From an uncultured Clostridia bacterium (GTDB lineage: Bacteria; Bacillota; Clostridia; TANB77; CAG-508), in contig CANPVP010000005.1 in the NCBI GenBank assembly GCA_947581825.1, forward strand, positions 62,001 through 126,000: 64,000 nucleotides of DNA. Reading direction: 5' to 3'. Every line of letters begins with the position of its first letter. Positions within the stretch are counted from its first letter, which is position 1. The notes beneath the pieces are model-generated. The model was not told the origin of the DNA, did not search any database, and worked only from the letters and a program-made list of their open reading frames with translations. The position numbers and the translations under genes were made by a program. Below, one piece after another: positions 36,180 through 46,000 of this stretch.

Positions 36180-36259
36180 ATAGTTTAAATTTATGTCATG
36201 TCATATGTGAGTTTTTTATTTATATGGTTGCTTATCAACAATAATGGAGGTATATAATA

Positions 36260-36721
36260 ATGGAATTGGATTTAGTAAGAAAAGAATTAAATAATTATGA
36301 TGATACGATTAAGATTTTAGTAGCACTAAGGATGTCTTTAATACCAATTGTAGCTGATATAAAGATAAAAAATAATTTACCATTATTTCAAGCAAAACGA
36401 GAAGCTGAAATTTATAATAAAATAGAAAAATTTGCATTAGAAAATGGAGTAAATAAGGAATTAGTAAAGGATATTTACAAATTAATAATTTCTGATGCAA
36501 TGAGAATAGAAGAAACAATTTCTAAAAATGAAGAAGAATCTATTATAAATAACAACAAAGAGGAATTAAATAATGATATTATAAAAGAAAATTTTCAAAG
36601 GTTAGATAGTATATTAAGCAAAGAAATACCAGGTATAATTGCTAATATATTAAAAGAAAAAGAAAATCTAAATTTAACTGAGATAGCAACATTATATTAT
36701 AATCAAAAAATAAAGGAATGA
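36260..36721 (+). CDS. Chorismate mutase-like protein (AroQ fold) with C-terminal extension
   Basis: 153 residues. The first about 90 match the type II chorismate mutase helical layout: LVRKELNNYDDTIKILVALRMSL, an intermediate LPLFQAKREAEIYNKIEKFA, then KDIYKLIISDAMRIE. The conserved Arg and Lys positions are partly kept, so activity is possible but unproven. The C-terminal 60 residues are helical and unfamiliar. It overlaps the next gene by 4 bases (ATGA). Confidence 0.65.
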   Translation: MELDLVRKELNNYDDTIKILVALRMSLIPIVADIKIKNNLPLFQAKREAEIYNKIEKFALENGVNKELVKDIYKLIISDAMRIEETISKNEEESIINNNKEELNNDIIKENFQRLDSILSKEIPGIIANILKEKENLNLTEIATLYYNQKIKE

Positions 36722-37563
36722 TATATGTGGAGATAATAGAATATAAGCAAAAGTATGACGAACAAATAAAAGACTTATTAGTTGAGTTACAAGAATATTT
36801 AGTAGAAATAGATGATTGGAATACTCAAATATTATGTGAGAAATATAGAAAAGAAAGTTTTAATATTGATATAAGAAAAGTTAATGAACAAGAAGGAAAA
36901 ATTTATTTAGCAGTTGAAAAAGAAAAGATTATTGGTCTTATAATTGGTGTGATTGAAATAAGGGATGAAATTGATAAAATAACGAATGATTGTGGTAAAA
37001 CAGGAAATGTAATAGAGCTTATAGTTAAAAAAGATGCAAGAGGAACAGGAATAGGAAATAAACTGTTAAAAAAAATAGAAGAATATTTTAAGGCAGTAAA
37101 TTGCATTAGAATAAATATAGAAGTATTTGGACCAAATATAAATGCTCATAATTTTTATTATAAAAATGGATACATAGATAGAGATATAATTGTAAGTAAG
37201 CAAATAGCCAAAACGAAAGAGATATATGTAGAAAATCAGATGTATATAGGTAAAAAAGTTAGAGTTCAAATCGATAGAAAACTAGGAACAAAACATCCCC
37301 AATATGATTTAATCTATCCAGTAAATTATGGCTTCGTTCCTAATACAATAAGTGGAGATGGAGAAGAGTTGGATTGTTATGTATTAGGAATATTTGAACC
37401 AATAGATACTTTTGAAGGCAAATGTATTGCTATTATACATAGATTAAATGAAAATGATGATAAATTGATTGTTGTTCCAGATAATGTATCATATACTAAT
37501 GAGCAGATAAAGGCATTAACTGAATTTCAAGAAAGATTTTTTGAAAGTAAAATATTAAGATAG
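36718..37563 (+). CDS. GNAT acetyltransferase fused to an inorganic-pyrophosphatase-like domain
   Basis: 281 residues. N-terminal GNAT domain (about 1-155) with GNVIELIVKKDARGTGIGNKLLKKIEEY and NAHNFYYKNGY. The C-terminal domain (about 170-281) is like soluble inorganic pyrophosphatase: QYDLIYPVNYGFVPNT, then DGEELDCYVLG in place of the DGDPLDxxV metal motif, and NENDDKLIVVPD. Several acidic metal ligands are kept, others changed. Start is either ATG 36718 in an ATGA overlap or GTG 36727, nine bases after AAAGGA. Confidence 0.8.
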   Translation: MIYVEIIEYKQKYDEQIKDLLVELQEYLVEIDDWNTQILCEKYRKESFNIDIRKVNEQEGKIYLAVEKEKIIGLIIGVIEIRDEIDKITNDCGKTGNVIELIVKKDARGTGIGNKLLKKIEEYFKAVNCIRINIEVFGPNINAHNFYYKNGYIDRDIIVSKQIAKTKEIYVENQMYIGKKVRVQIDRKLGTKHPQYDLIYPVNYGFVPNTISGDGEELDCYVLGIFEPIDTFEGKCIAIIHRLNENDDKLIVVPDNVSYTNEQIKALTEFQERFFESKILR

Positions 37564-37616
37564 AGTTTAAGGTTTTAATATAAACTTTATATTAACAAAT
37601 GAAAGGAAAAATAATT

Positions 37617-38039
37617 ATGATATCTAAACAAGCATATTCAGAAGTATATTATTTGATAAGTGAAATGTCAGAGGAGTTAAGACAAAAAATTCCATTAAAT
37701 ATAATTAATGCTATAAAAGAAAAAATGGATAAAAATTATCAATTTAATATAGAAAATGATGATATAGAAGATTTAGTACTTTTAGAAGATACGGAAAAGG
37801 TTTTATCAGTACTGTATACGGATTACATAGCTACAGAAGAAGAAAAAGAGATTATAAAAAACAAAGAAAGAGTATTGGAAGAAAAAAGAAAAGCAGATAT
37901 TCCAAAAGTTGAAGTGAAAGAAATACTATTTGCAACAAATGAGAAAAATAATAAAGAGGAAAAAGCTCTAGTGAAAAAAGAAGAGGAAAAATGGTATACC
38001 AAATTATTTAATTGGTTAAGAAGTCATAGTAAAAAGTAA
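37617..38039 (+). CDS. Hypothetical cytoplasmic protein
   Basis: 140 residues from ATG 37617 behind GAAAGGAAAA. N-terminal helical domain (SKQAYSEVYYLISEMSEELRQKI), acidic middle, Lys/Glu-rich linker and a C-terminal KWYTKLFNWLR helix. I have no family for it. The N-terminal domain looks conserved-protein-like rather than random. Confidence 0.7.
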   Translation: MISKQAYSEVYYLISEMSEELRQKIPLNIINAIKEKMDKNYQFNIENDDIEDLVLLEDTEKVLSVLYTDYIATEEEKEIIKNKERVLEEKRKADIPKVEVKEILFATNEKNNKEEKALVKKEEEKWYTKLFNWLRSHSKK

Positions 38040-38148
38040 AGGAGAAATGATTTCAAAGGGGACAAGAAATTAAATGATGAAATAATTTATTGAGATTCTA
38101 CTATTAGTAGATATAAAAAAAGGAGAATCTACATATAATAACTCAATT

Positions 38149-38682
38149 TTATATATACTTAATTCCAGTTTCTCCTGTAATAGGATCTCTAAAAATTCCT
38201 ATATTAGGTGCAGAATAGGTAAAAAATACAAAACATATTCCAAGAAGTATTAATAATGTTAGATATATTTTATTATTACATTTAAAATTATTTTTGATAA
38301 GTATATAAGAAAGAAATTCTCCAAAAATAGTTGCAACAAAAAATAAAATTATATCAACGATAGCAATATATTTACCTAATATTCCACTATATATATAGAA
38401 AAAAGCAATAGTGAACAATATAGAAGAGAGTATGCCAATTACTTTTGAACAAATGAAATTAGGAGTTGACTTACCTATATAAAAGTAACCAATTATTAAG
38501 GTTAGTAACATAGGAAAATACAATAACTTAAGATGTTCCCATATACTTTCATTTACAGCAGAAAACGCTGCAATTATGATATTTTCGCCTGACCATTCAT
38601 ATGTAAAATGTAATAATGTTCCTAATATAAATGTGAAAATTATGCTTAGTAATGTATAATTTCTAATTTTATTTGTATTCAT
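38149..38682 (-). CDS. DUF6512-type membrane protein
   Basis: 177 residues, five or six membrane segments, with the motif TLLHFTYEWSGEN...AVNESIWEHLKLLYFPML that marks a small family of clostridial membrane proteins. Function unknown. Ribosome binding site AAGGAGGA on the minus strand. It is the only minus gene between two plus-strand operons. Confidence 0.75.
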   Translation of the reverse strand: MNTNKIRNYTLLSIIFTFILGTLLHFTYEWSGENIIIAAFSAVNESIWEHLKLLYFPMLLTLIIGYFYIGKSTPNFICSKVIGILSSILFTIAFFYIYSGILGKYIAIVDIILFFVATIFGEFLSYILIKNNFKCNNKIYLTLLILLGICFVFFTYSAPNIGIFRDPITGETGIKYI

Positions 38683-38841
38683 ATGAAAATATCCTCCTTA
38701 AAATCTATTATATTAAGAAAGAGTATAAGATGTTAATATAAACTATAAAGATGAGTAATTTAATTGAAAGTTACTCATCTTTATAGTATTATATAGAGTA
38801 TAGAATAAGTGATTTTAGAGTGTTGAAAAAAGGAGAAGAAA

Positions 38842-40071
38842 ATGGTGAAACATAACATACAATCTCAAAAAGATACTTATGAAGAAATAATAGAATGGTT
38901 AGAAACACATGAAGGAAGAATGCCAAGAGGAGCAATAAGAAAAGATAGAAAAAAAATGAAAAAGGAAGATTTAACAGAAAAAGAGGTTGATGAAATAAAC
39001 TTATATGCAAGATGGAGAACTTCAAAATTATGTAAAATGTTAGACGAGTATGCAGGAATTCCAATAGAAAAAATATCAGAGTCAGAAGAAATAAAAGAAA
39101 GAATTAAAACTTTAAGAAGTTATGGACTAGGAATGAAAGAAAAAACAGCATATGAAGAAATAATAGAATGGCTAGAAGTGCATGGAGGAAGATTACCACA
39201 AAATGGAATATATAGAGATGGAAGAACTTTAAAAAAAGAGGAACTAACAGAAGAAGAGTTTTATGAAAGAAATTTATATGGAAGATGGATTGATTCTCAA
39301 GAATATAAAATTTTGAAAAAGTATATAGAAGTACCAATAGAAGAAATACCAGAGTCAGAAGAAATAAAAGAAAGAATTAAAACTTTAAGAAATTATGGAT
39401 TAGGGAAAACAGCGTATGTAGAAATAATAGAATGGCTAGAAAGTCATGAAGGAGGAATGCCAAGGGGCAATAAACAGAAAAATGGAAAGAAATTAAAAAA
39501 AGAAGAGATGACGAAAGAAGAGCTTTATGAAAAAAATTTATATGCAAGATGGAAATTTTCGGATGAATGTAAAATATTAGAAAAGTATGTAGGAACCAAA
39601 ATAGAAGAAGTCCCAGAAGAATGGAGAGAAAAAGTAAGCTTTTTAAGAAGTTATGGACTAGGAATGAAAAAGACAACATATGAAGAAATAATAGAATGGC
39701 TAGAAAGTCATGAAGGAAGAATGCCAAGAAACAATATACAGAAAAATGGAAAGAGATTAAAAAAAGAAGAGATGACGAAAGAAGAGCATTATGAAAAAAA
39801 ATTATGCGCCAGATGGCAATATTCAAAAGAAAGAAAAATGTTAAATAAGTTTGCTGGGGTACCAATAGAAGAAGTTCCGGAAGAATGGAGAGAAAAAATA
39901 GCAAGATTAAGAAGTTTGGGACAATTAGGAAAGAGTACAGATGAGAGAATTAAGGGGAGAATGAAAGAAGCGGTTGGAAATAGAGTAGAGAGTAACGAAG
40001 CGGTAAGGAAAGAATTAGAAGAGATAGTTAAAGAAAATGGGAACAAATGTCATGGTGAACAAACAGAATAA
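38842..40071 (+). CDS. Repeat protein: four helicase-associated-like repeats, no helicase domain
   Basis: 409 residues made of four about 80-residue repeats (YEEIIEWLExHEGRMPR ... LYARWxxSxExxxLxxY ... IEEIPESEE) and a C-terminal tail. The same repeats and almost the same tail end the helicase at 43081-46401. Its start (KHNIQSQKDTYEEIIEW) corresponds to the helicase-repeat junction (KYNIQTRKDIYEEIIEW) there, so it looks like a truncated duplicate. The repeats resemble the helicase-associated (HA) winged/helical domain, probably nucleic-acid binding. AAAGGAGAAG precedes the ATG. Confidence 0.8.
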   Translation: MVKHNIQSQKDTYEEIIEWLETHEGRMPRGAIRKDRKKMKKEDLTEKEVDEINLYARWRTSKLCKMLDEYAGIPIEKISESEEIKERIKTLRSYGLGMKEKTAYEEIIEWLEVHGGRLPQNGIYRDGRTLKKEELTEEEFYERNLYGRWIDSQEYKILKKYIEVPIEEIPESEEIKERIKTLRNYGLGKTAYVEIIEWLESHEGGMPRGNKQKNGKKLKKEEMTKEELYEKNLYARWKFSDECKILEKYVGTKIEEVPEEWREKVSFLRSYGLGMKKTTYEEIIEWLESHEGRMPRNNIQKNGKRLKKEEMTKEEHYEKKLCARWQYSKERKMLNKFAGVPIEEVPEEWREKIARLRSLGQLGKSTDERIKGRMKEAVGNRVESNEAVRKELEEIVKENGNKCHGEQTE

Positions 40072-40157
40072 TAATATATATATATGCGAATATAGTTTTG
40101 AAAATTCGAGAATATGTTGTATAATATATAAAAGAATTTTAGGGGGAATTTATAAAT

Positions 40158-40946
40158 ATGAATAAAATATTAAAAGAAATTAAAGAAATAATTAATGAAA
40201 ATATAAAAAAATATTTGCCAGATGTAAAACCAAGTGAATTAGAAGAAAATGGTATGGTTTATTATATGAATGGAAATAATGGAACAGAATTTGACTGGTA
40301 TGTAAATGATAAAATTTCAGATTTTATGGTGTTTTATAATGATGAAAAAAATCTTGGAATAGCTAAATTAACAATTTATATTAATGGAGATATTTATATA
40401 TGTATTTATGGTGATAAAGGAGAAAAACTTGTTAAGGAAGTTAAAACACATATAGAAGTATCAGAAAATGAAATGTTAAAGTTGGCTGTAATATTAAAAA
40501 ATCAAGCTGATGAAAAAAGAATTTGGGATGCAAGTATAGAAATAATTGATACAGACATTGAAATAGATGAAGAAAAAATTAACGGTTTTAAAGATAAACA
40601 GACACATTATGAAGAAATGATAAGAAGAAAACAACTATTCAATCTAAGTGCTTTTGTTTCTAAAAGGGTATTCGAAGATGGATGGAAAGTTGGATATATG
40701 TATAGAGCTGAAGCAATTGATGAAAGAGATAGTGGATGGTCTTTTATGGCAGGAGATGAAGATGACGAGTATGCAAATGATTATAAAAATTTTGTTTTAT
40801 TAAGTATATATGAGGCATCTCAAATAGATCCTGATATTTCAAGTTATGTAGATAATCCAGTGGGATCAGGATTTATTAGAATATCTGAAACTGAATTTGA
40901 AGAAGATAATGAAGATAAAGAAATTTATATGTCAAAAAGAAATTAA
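40158..40946 (+). CDS. DUF2185/Imm33-like domain protein
   Basis: 262 residues. N-terminal domain of unknown type (about 1-150, alpha/beta, acidic). The C-terminal about 100 residues match the Imm33/DUF2185 family: AFVSKRVFEDGWKVGYMYRAE, DSGWSFMAGDEDDEYAND and NPVGSGFIR. That family is often listed with polymorphic-toxin immunity proteins, but it also occurs alone. No toxin gene is adjacent. AGGGGG ribosome binding site. Confidence 0.75.
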   Translation: MNKILKEIKEIINENIKKYLPDVKPSELEENGMVYYMNGNNGTEFDWYVNDKISDFMVFYNDEKNLGIAKLTIYINGDIYICIYGDKGEKLVKEVKTHIEVSENEMLKLAVILKNQADEKRIWDASIEIIDTDIEIDEEKINGFKDKQTHYEEMIRRKQLFNLSAFVSKRVFEDGWKVGYMYRAEAIDERDSGWSFMAGDEDDEYANDYKNFVLLSIYEASQIDPDISSYVDNPVGSGFIRISETEFEEDNEDKEIYMSKRN

Positions 40947-40984
40947 AATATGAGGAGAAATAGCAAACCCCAATATACCAAAAA

Positions 40985-41013
40985 TTGAAATTTTATGTAA
41001 ATTGTGATATAAT
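40985..41013 (+). promoter_or_regulatory. Sigma-A promoter for the 41087 gene
   Basis: TTGAAA (40985-40990), 17 bases, TATAAT (41008-41013). The sequence around the -10 (TATAATATAAATG) matches that of the Nudix gene promoter. Confidence 0.78.
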
Positions 41014-41086
41014 ATAAATGTAAGTCGTGCACCGAGCCGACTCCCAAATGGGAACATCTGTTGAATATGACAAGGAGGCAGTCATT

Positions 41087-41527
41087 ATGAAAGTATCAAA
41101 TTTTTTTAGATACTTTTTCAGTATTCTCAGTATTTTAGCAGCTTTACTGGGAATGCTGTACTTTGCAATGTATTACCATTCTAAAGATTTCTATGATGAA
41201 TGGAAATCTTGGGATAACTTGGTAATGTACGTATCCATAGGTTCAGTATTTGTAACTGAAATAGCCAATGCTGTTTTTTTGATAGTAAAAGATTCAAATG
41301 TAAAACCAATGCCAAAAGAGTTTCATATCAAGAGTGCAGCAAAGACGTCTATCCCACTCTTGTTAATTGCGTCTTTATGTGCCTTTATATTAGGCGGAGA
41401 TCTTTTCTACAATGAGATTGCAATGCTACTACTAGACATCATGTTTCTTATAGGTGGAGACATGATTGATTATACAGAAGTGGTAGAGGTCGAAACAACG
41501 TTATATGAAGGCGATGACTTAGTATAG
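41087..41527 (+). CDS. Small membrane protein of atypical composition
   Basis: 146 residues, four hydrophobic segments (about 8-28, 45-65, 82-100 and 105-122), acidic C-terminus. Start at ATG 41087 behind AAGGAGG; the GTG at 41027 is only an open upstream extension. Codon use is richer in G+C than its neighbours (GTC, ATC, CTC, TCC, ACG), similar to the Nudix gene, with promoter and terminator of its own. Probable recent acquisition; function unknown. Confidence 0.75.
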   Translation: MKVSNFFRYFFSILSILAALLGMLYFAMYYHSKDFYDEWKSWDNLVMYVSIGSVFVTEIANAVFLIVKDSNVKPMPKEFHIKSAAKTSIPLLLIASLCAFILGGDLFYNEIAMLLLDIMFLIGGDMIDYTEVVEVETTLYEGDDLV

Positions 41528-41533
41528 CTGCTA

Positions 41534-41564
41534 AAAGAGTTCCTTTCCGAAGGAGCTCTTTTTA
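41534..41564 (+). terminator. Intrinsic terminator
   Basis: AAGAGTTCCTT pairs with AAGGAGCTCTT (one G-U), followed by T-run. Confidence 0.88.
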
Positions 41565-41573
41565 CAATTACTA

Positions 41574-41625
41574 AAAACGTGGCAAAATCACGTTTTTTTA
41601 ATATAAAAACGTGACAAAATCACGA
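41574..41625 (+). repeat. Two-copy 20-bp direct repeat with inner palindrome
   Basis: AAAAACGTGGCAAAATCACG and AAAAACGTGACAAAATCACG follow one another about 11 bases apart; each contains CGTG/CACG arms. Could be an operator pair or simple hairpins. Confidence 0.7.
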
Positions 41626-41734
41626 AAAACTTGAAAAAGGCCAGTAAAAGTATTACAATATGTATTAGAGAGAATCTTTTTTATGAATAAATATAATAAT
41701 AAATTATAATGAAGGTATTGTGAAAGGAGAAAAT

Positions 41735-43027
41735 ATGGAAAGAAAATTATATAATAACTTACTATATTGGAAATCCAACAAAATAAATATGCCATATATG
41801 TTGATAGGAGCTAGGCAAACAGGAAAAACATACATACTAACTGAGTTTTGTAAAAATGAGTTCGAAAATTATGTATATATAAATTTGGACAACATGGAAG
41901 ACGTGAAGCAAATATTTGAGGCAACAATCAATCCAGAAGAAATAATAAAAAATATAGAAGGACTTTTAGGAATAGATATAAATGAAGAAAATACAGTAAT
42001 ATTTATAGATGAAATTCAAGTATCAGAAAGGGCAATTAGTTCTTTAAAATACTTTTGTGAAAGTGAAAAGAACTATAAAATCGTAGTTGCTGGAAGCCTA
42101 CTAGGAGTGAAAGTAAATAGATTTAAAAGCTCATTTCCTGTAGGTAAAGTATGGATAGACTATCTATATCCTATGGATTTTGAAGAATTTCTAATAGCAA
42201 TAGGAGAAAAAAAGTTGTTAGAACTTATCAAAGAAAGCTATAACAATATGAAACCAATGTTAGAGCCAAATCATAATAAAGCTTTATCTTTATATAATGA
42301 ATTTTTATGCATTGGTGGTATGCCAGTAGCAATATTGAATTATATAGAACATGATAAAAATATTTTTAAATTTGAAGACGATATATTAAAGATGATTATA
42401 ACATCATACTTAGCAGATATGTCAAAATATACAGAAAATATGGAGTCATTAAGAAATAATAAAATATATAATTCCATACCTGCACAACTAGGAAAGGAAA
42501 ATAAAAAGTTTAAGTATTCATTAGTAGAAAATTCAGCAAGAGCAAGGGAATATGAATCTTCAATGGAATGGTTATTATCAAGTAATATGTTACTAAAATG
42601 TCAAAGTATAAATACTCCCAAATCTCCATTAAAAGCATATGTAGAAAACAACTTTAAAATTTATTTAAGTGATATAGGGTTACTTAGGGTATTGGCAAAA
42701 ATAGGTGTGAACGAAATTATTACAAATAAAAATATGTTATATAAGGGAGTTTTTATTGAAAATTATGTTGCAGAAAACTTATATGCAAAGTATAAAGAAT
42801 TATATTACTGGATATTAGGGAATGAGTATGAAGTAGATTTCCTAATTAATATTAATGGAAATATAATACCAATAGAAGTTAAGGCTTCGGATAACACTAG
42901 TTCAAAGAGTTTAAACTATTATATAAAAAGGTTTAAACCAGAATATGCAATAAGATTGTCAACTAAAAATTTTGGTGAATCAAATGGAATAAAGTCAATT
43001 CCATTATATGCTAGTTTTTTAATATAA
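41735..43027 (+). CDS. AAA_14/DUF4143 ATPase
   Basis: About 430 residues. N-terminal AAA-type ATPase with Walker A IGARQTGKTYIL, Walker B TVIFIDEIQ and sensor VVAGSLLG. The C-terminal DUF4143 domain ends in a nuclease-like fold with GNEYEVDFLININGNIIPIEVKA (D-x(n)-E-x-K, as in PD-(D/E)XK enzymes). These proteins are common and poorly understood; often associated with DNA-related or defence loci. Start at ATG 41735 behind AAAGGAG. Confidence 0.87.
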   Translation: MERKLYNNLLYWKSNKINMPYMLIGARQTGKTYILTEFCKNEFENYVYINLDNMEDVKQIFEATINPEEIIKNIEGLLGIDINEENTVIFIDEIQVSERAISSLKYFCESEKNYKIVVAGSLLGVKVNRFKSSFPVGKVWIDYLYPMDFEEFLIAIGEKKLLELIKESYNNMKPMLEPNHNKALSLYNEFLCIGGMPVAILNYIEHDKNIFKFEDDILKMIITSYLADMSKYTENMESLRNNKIYNSIPAQLGKENKKFKYSLVENSARAREYESSMEWLLSSNMLLKCQSINTPKSPLKAYVENNFKIYLSDIGLLRVLAKIGVNEIITNKNMLYKGVFIENYVAENLYAKYKELYYWILGNEYEVDFLININGNIIPIEVKASDNTSSKSLNYYIKRFKPEYAIRLSTKNFGESNGIKSIPLYASFLI

Positions 43028-43080
43028 CTATAGATTCATGGGTAAAAATAATAGATTTTAGAAAGTAGAGGAGAAATATA

Positions 43081-46000
43081 GTGGTAGAATTAAAATTTAA
43101 ACATCAAGAAAAAATATATGAAGGAATGAAACAGTCGTTAAAGGAAAAGAAAAGAGCAGCATGGATAACTCCAACAGGAACAGGAAAGACATTCCCAGGA
43201 TTAAAATATATTGAAGAAAATCCAGATAAGACAGTATTAATAGTAGTTCCAAACAGAGCAATAATACATCATCATGAAAAAAATATAGAAGAGTATGTAG
43301 AAAATGGAGAAGAACGTTTAAAAACAGGAAAGATAAAAATAATAACATATCAAAGGTTAGAAAGAATGCAACAAATTGCTAAAAAGATGTCAGATAGGCA
43401 AATAAAAGCTGATATAGTTATATTTGATGAGATTCATAGGATTGGAGCAGAAACATGGGGACCAGCAGTAAAGTCTTTAGAAGAAGCTTTACCAGAAGCG
43501 GAAATAATAGGTATGACAGCAACTCCAGAAAGAACAGATAGAAGAAATATGGCAACGGAGAAATTTGAAGATGCAATAGTATATGTAATGAGTTTAACAG
43601 AAGCACTTAGTGGAGAAAAAGAAGGAGAAGTAGTTTTACAAGCCCCAAGATATGTAAGAGTAATTTCAGAATTAAAGATAGAATTAGAAGAGTATTTAGA
43701 AAAAATAAACGAAGTGCAAGATGAAGAAAAAAAGCATATGTTACTAGAAAAATATAAAAAATTACACAACATTGTAAGTAGAGTACCAGAAATACCAGAT
43801 ATGATGGAACAAGGAATAAAAAAGAAAAATGGTAAATACATAGTATTTTGTAAAGATAGAGAAGACCTAAGAGAAAAAATGGAAAAGGCAAGCGAGATAT
43901 TTGGAAAAGTAAATTCCAATATTAGTGTGAAATATATATTAAGTAAAAATGATAGTAAAGACAAATTTGGAAAATCCCAAAAAGATAATGATAGAGTAAT
44001 AAGACATTTTGAAGAGACACCAGAAGGAGAACAGTTACAATTATTATTTTGTGTAGAAATGTTGGATGAAGGAACACATGTAGAGAATATAGATGGAGAA
44101 ATCATGTTTGCAGAAACATCATCAGCAATTAGATATAAACAAAGACTAGGAAGAGTAATGACTACAGATAGAGAAACAGTTATAATAGATGTAGTAAATA
44201 ATTGGATGAGACAAATAGAAACATATAGAGAAATTGCAGGAGCAATCAATAGAGGAGGAGAATATAAAAAAGGAGAATTTAGTTTTACAAATCTATCATT
44301 TGATGAAACAGACTTATTAGAAATAATGAGAGAAATAAATGAAGAATTAAAATACAATATTCAAACAAGAAAAGATATTTATGAAGAAATAATAGAATGG
44401 CTAGAAAATCATGAAGGAAGAATGCCAAGAGGTACTATAAAGAAAAAAGGAAAGACACTAAAAAGAGAAGAGATGACAGAAGAAGAGCAGTATGAAAAAA
44501 ATTTATATGGAAGATGGAGATTTTCAGCAGATTGTAGAATATTAGAAACATATGTAGGAGTAAGCATAGAAGAAATATCAGAATCGGAAGAAATGAAGGC
44601 GAAAATTAAAACTTTAAGAAGTTATGGACTAGGAATGAAAGAAAAAACAACATATGAAGAAATAATAGAATGGCTAGAAAAACATGAAGGAAAAATGCCA
44701 AGAGGTGCTATAAGTCGAAAAGGCAAGATGTTAAAAAAAGAAGAACTTACAGAAGCAGAACGTTATGAAGTGAATTTATATGGAAGATGGAAAATTGCAG
44801 AAGAGCATAGATTGTTAAATAGATATTTAGGAATAAAAATAGAAGAAATACCAGAATCAGAAGAAATGAAGGAAAAGATTAAAGCTTTAAGAAATTATGG
44901 ACTAGGAATGAAAGCAAGAACACCATATGAAGAAATAATAGAATGGCTAGAAAAATACGAAGGAAAAATGCCAAGAGGTGCTATAAGTCGAAAAGGAAAG
45001 ATGCTAAAAAAAGAAGAGATGACAGAAGAGCTTTATGAAATAAGATTATATGCAAGATGGATAACGTCAAAGGAACATAAATTGTTAGAAGAATATGTAG
45101 GAGTGAGAATAGAAGAAATACCAGAATCAGAAGAAATGAAGGAAAAGATTAAAACTTTAAGAAGTTATGGACTAGGAATGAAAGGAAAAACAACATATGA
45201 AGAAATAATAGAATGGCTAGAAAAACATGAAGGAAAAATGCCAAGAGGTACTATAAAGAAAGAAGAAAAGACATTAAAAAGAGAAGAAATGACAGAAGAA
45301 GAGCTTTATGAAAAAAATTTATATGCAAGATGGAAAAAGTCAAAAGAATCGAAAATGTTAGCAAAGTATGTAGGAGTAAAGATAGAAGAAATACCAGAGT
45401 CGGAAGATTGGAAAGGTAGAATAAGTACTTTAAGAAACTTAATAAAAAATAAAAAAACATTATATGAAGGAATAATAGAATGGTTAGAAAGTCATGAAGG
45501 AAGAATGCCAAGAAGTGAGATCAGACAAAAAGGAAAGATATTAGAAAAAGATGAAATGACAGAAGAAGAGAATTATGAAATAAAATTATATAGAAGATGG
45601 GGGCGTTCTGAAGAAGATAAAATTTTGAAAAAGTATATAGGAGTACCAATAGAAGCAATACCAGAGTCAGAAAAAATAAAAGAAAAAATTAAAACTTTAA
45701 GAAGTTATGGATTAGGAATGAAAGAAAAGACAACATATGAAGATATAATAGAGTGGTTAGAAAGTCATGAAGGAAGAATGCCAAGAGGTACTATAGTACA
45801 AAACGGAAAGCAACTAACAAAAGAAAATATGACAGAAAAAGAACTTGCGGAAAAAAATCTATATGCAAGATGGTCAAAGTCAAAAGAACGTAAAAAGTTA
45901 GAAAAATATGTAGGAGTAAAGATAGAAGAAATCACAGAATCAGAAGAAATGAAGAAAAAGATTGAAGTTTTAAGAAGTTATGGACTAGGAATGAAAGAAA

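Noticed and set aside
38095-38145. Terminator for the DUF6512 gene
   Set aside because: AGATTCT/AGAATCT arms overlap a TCTACT/AGTAGA stem, but no T-run follows on the minus strand.
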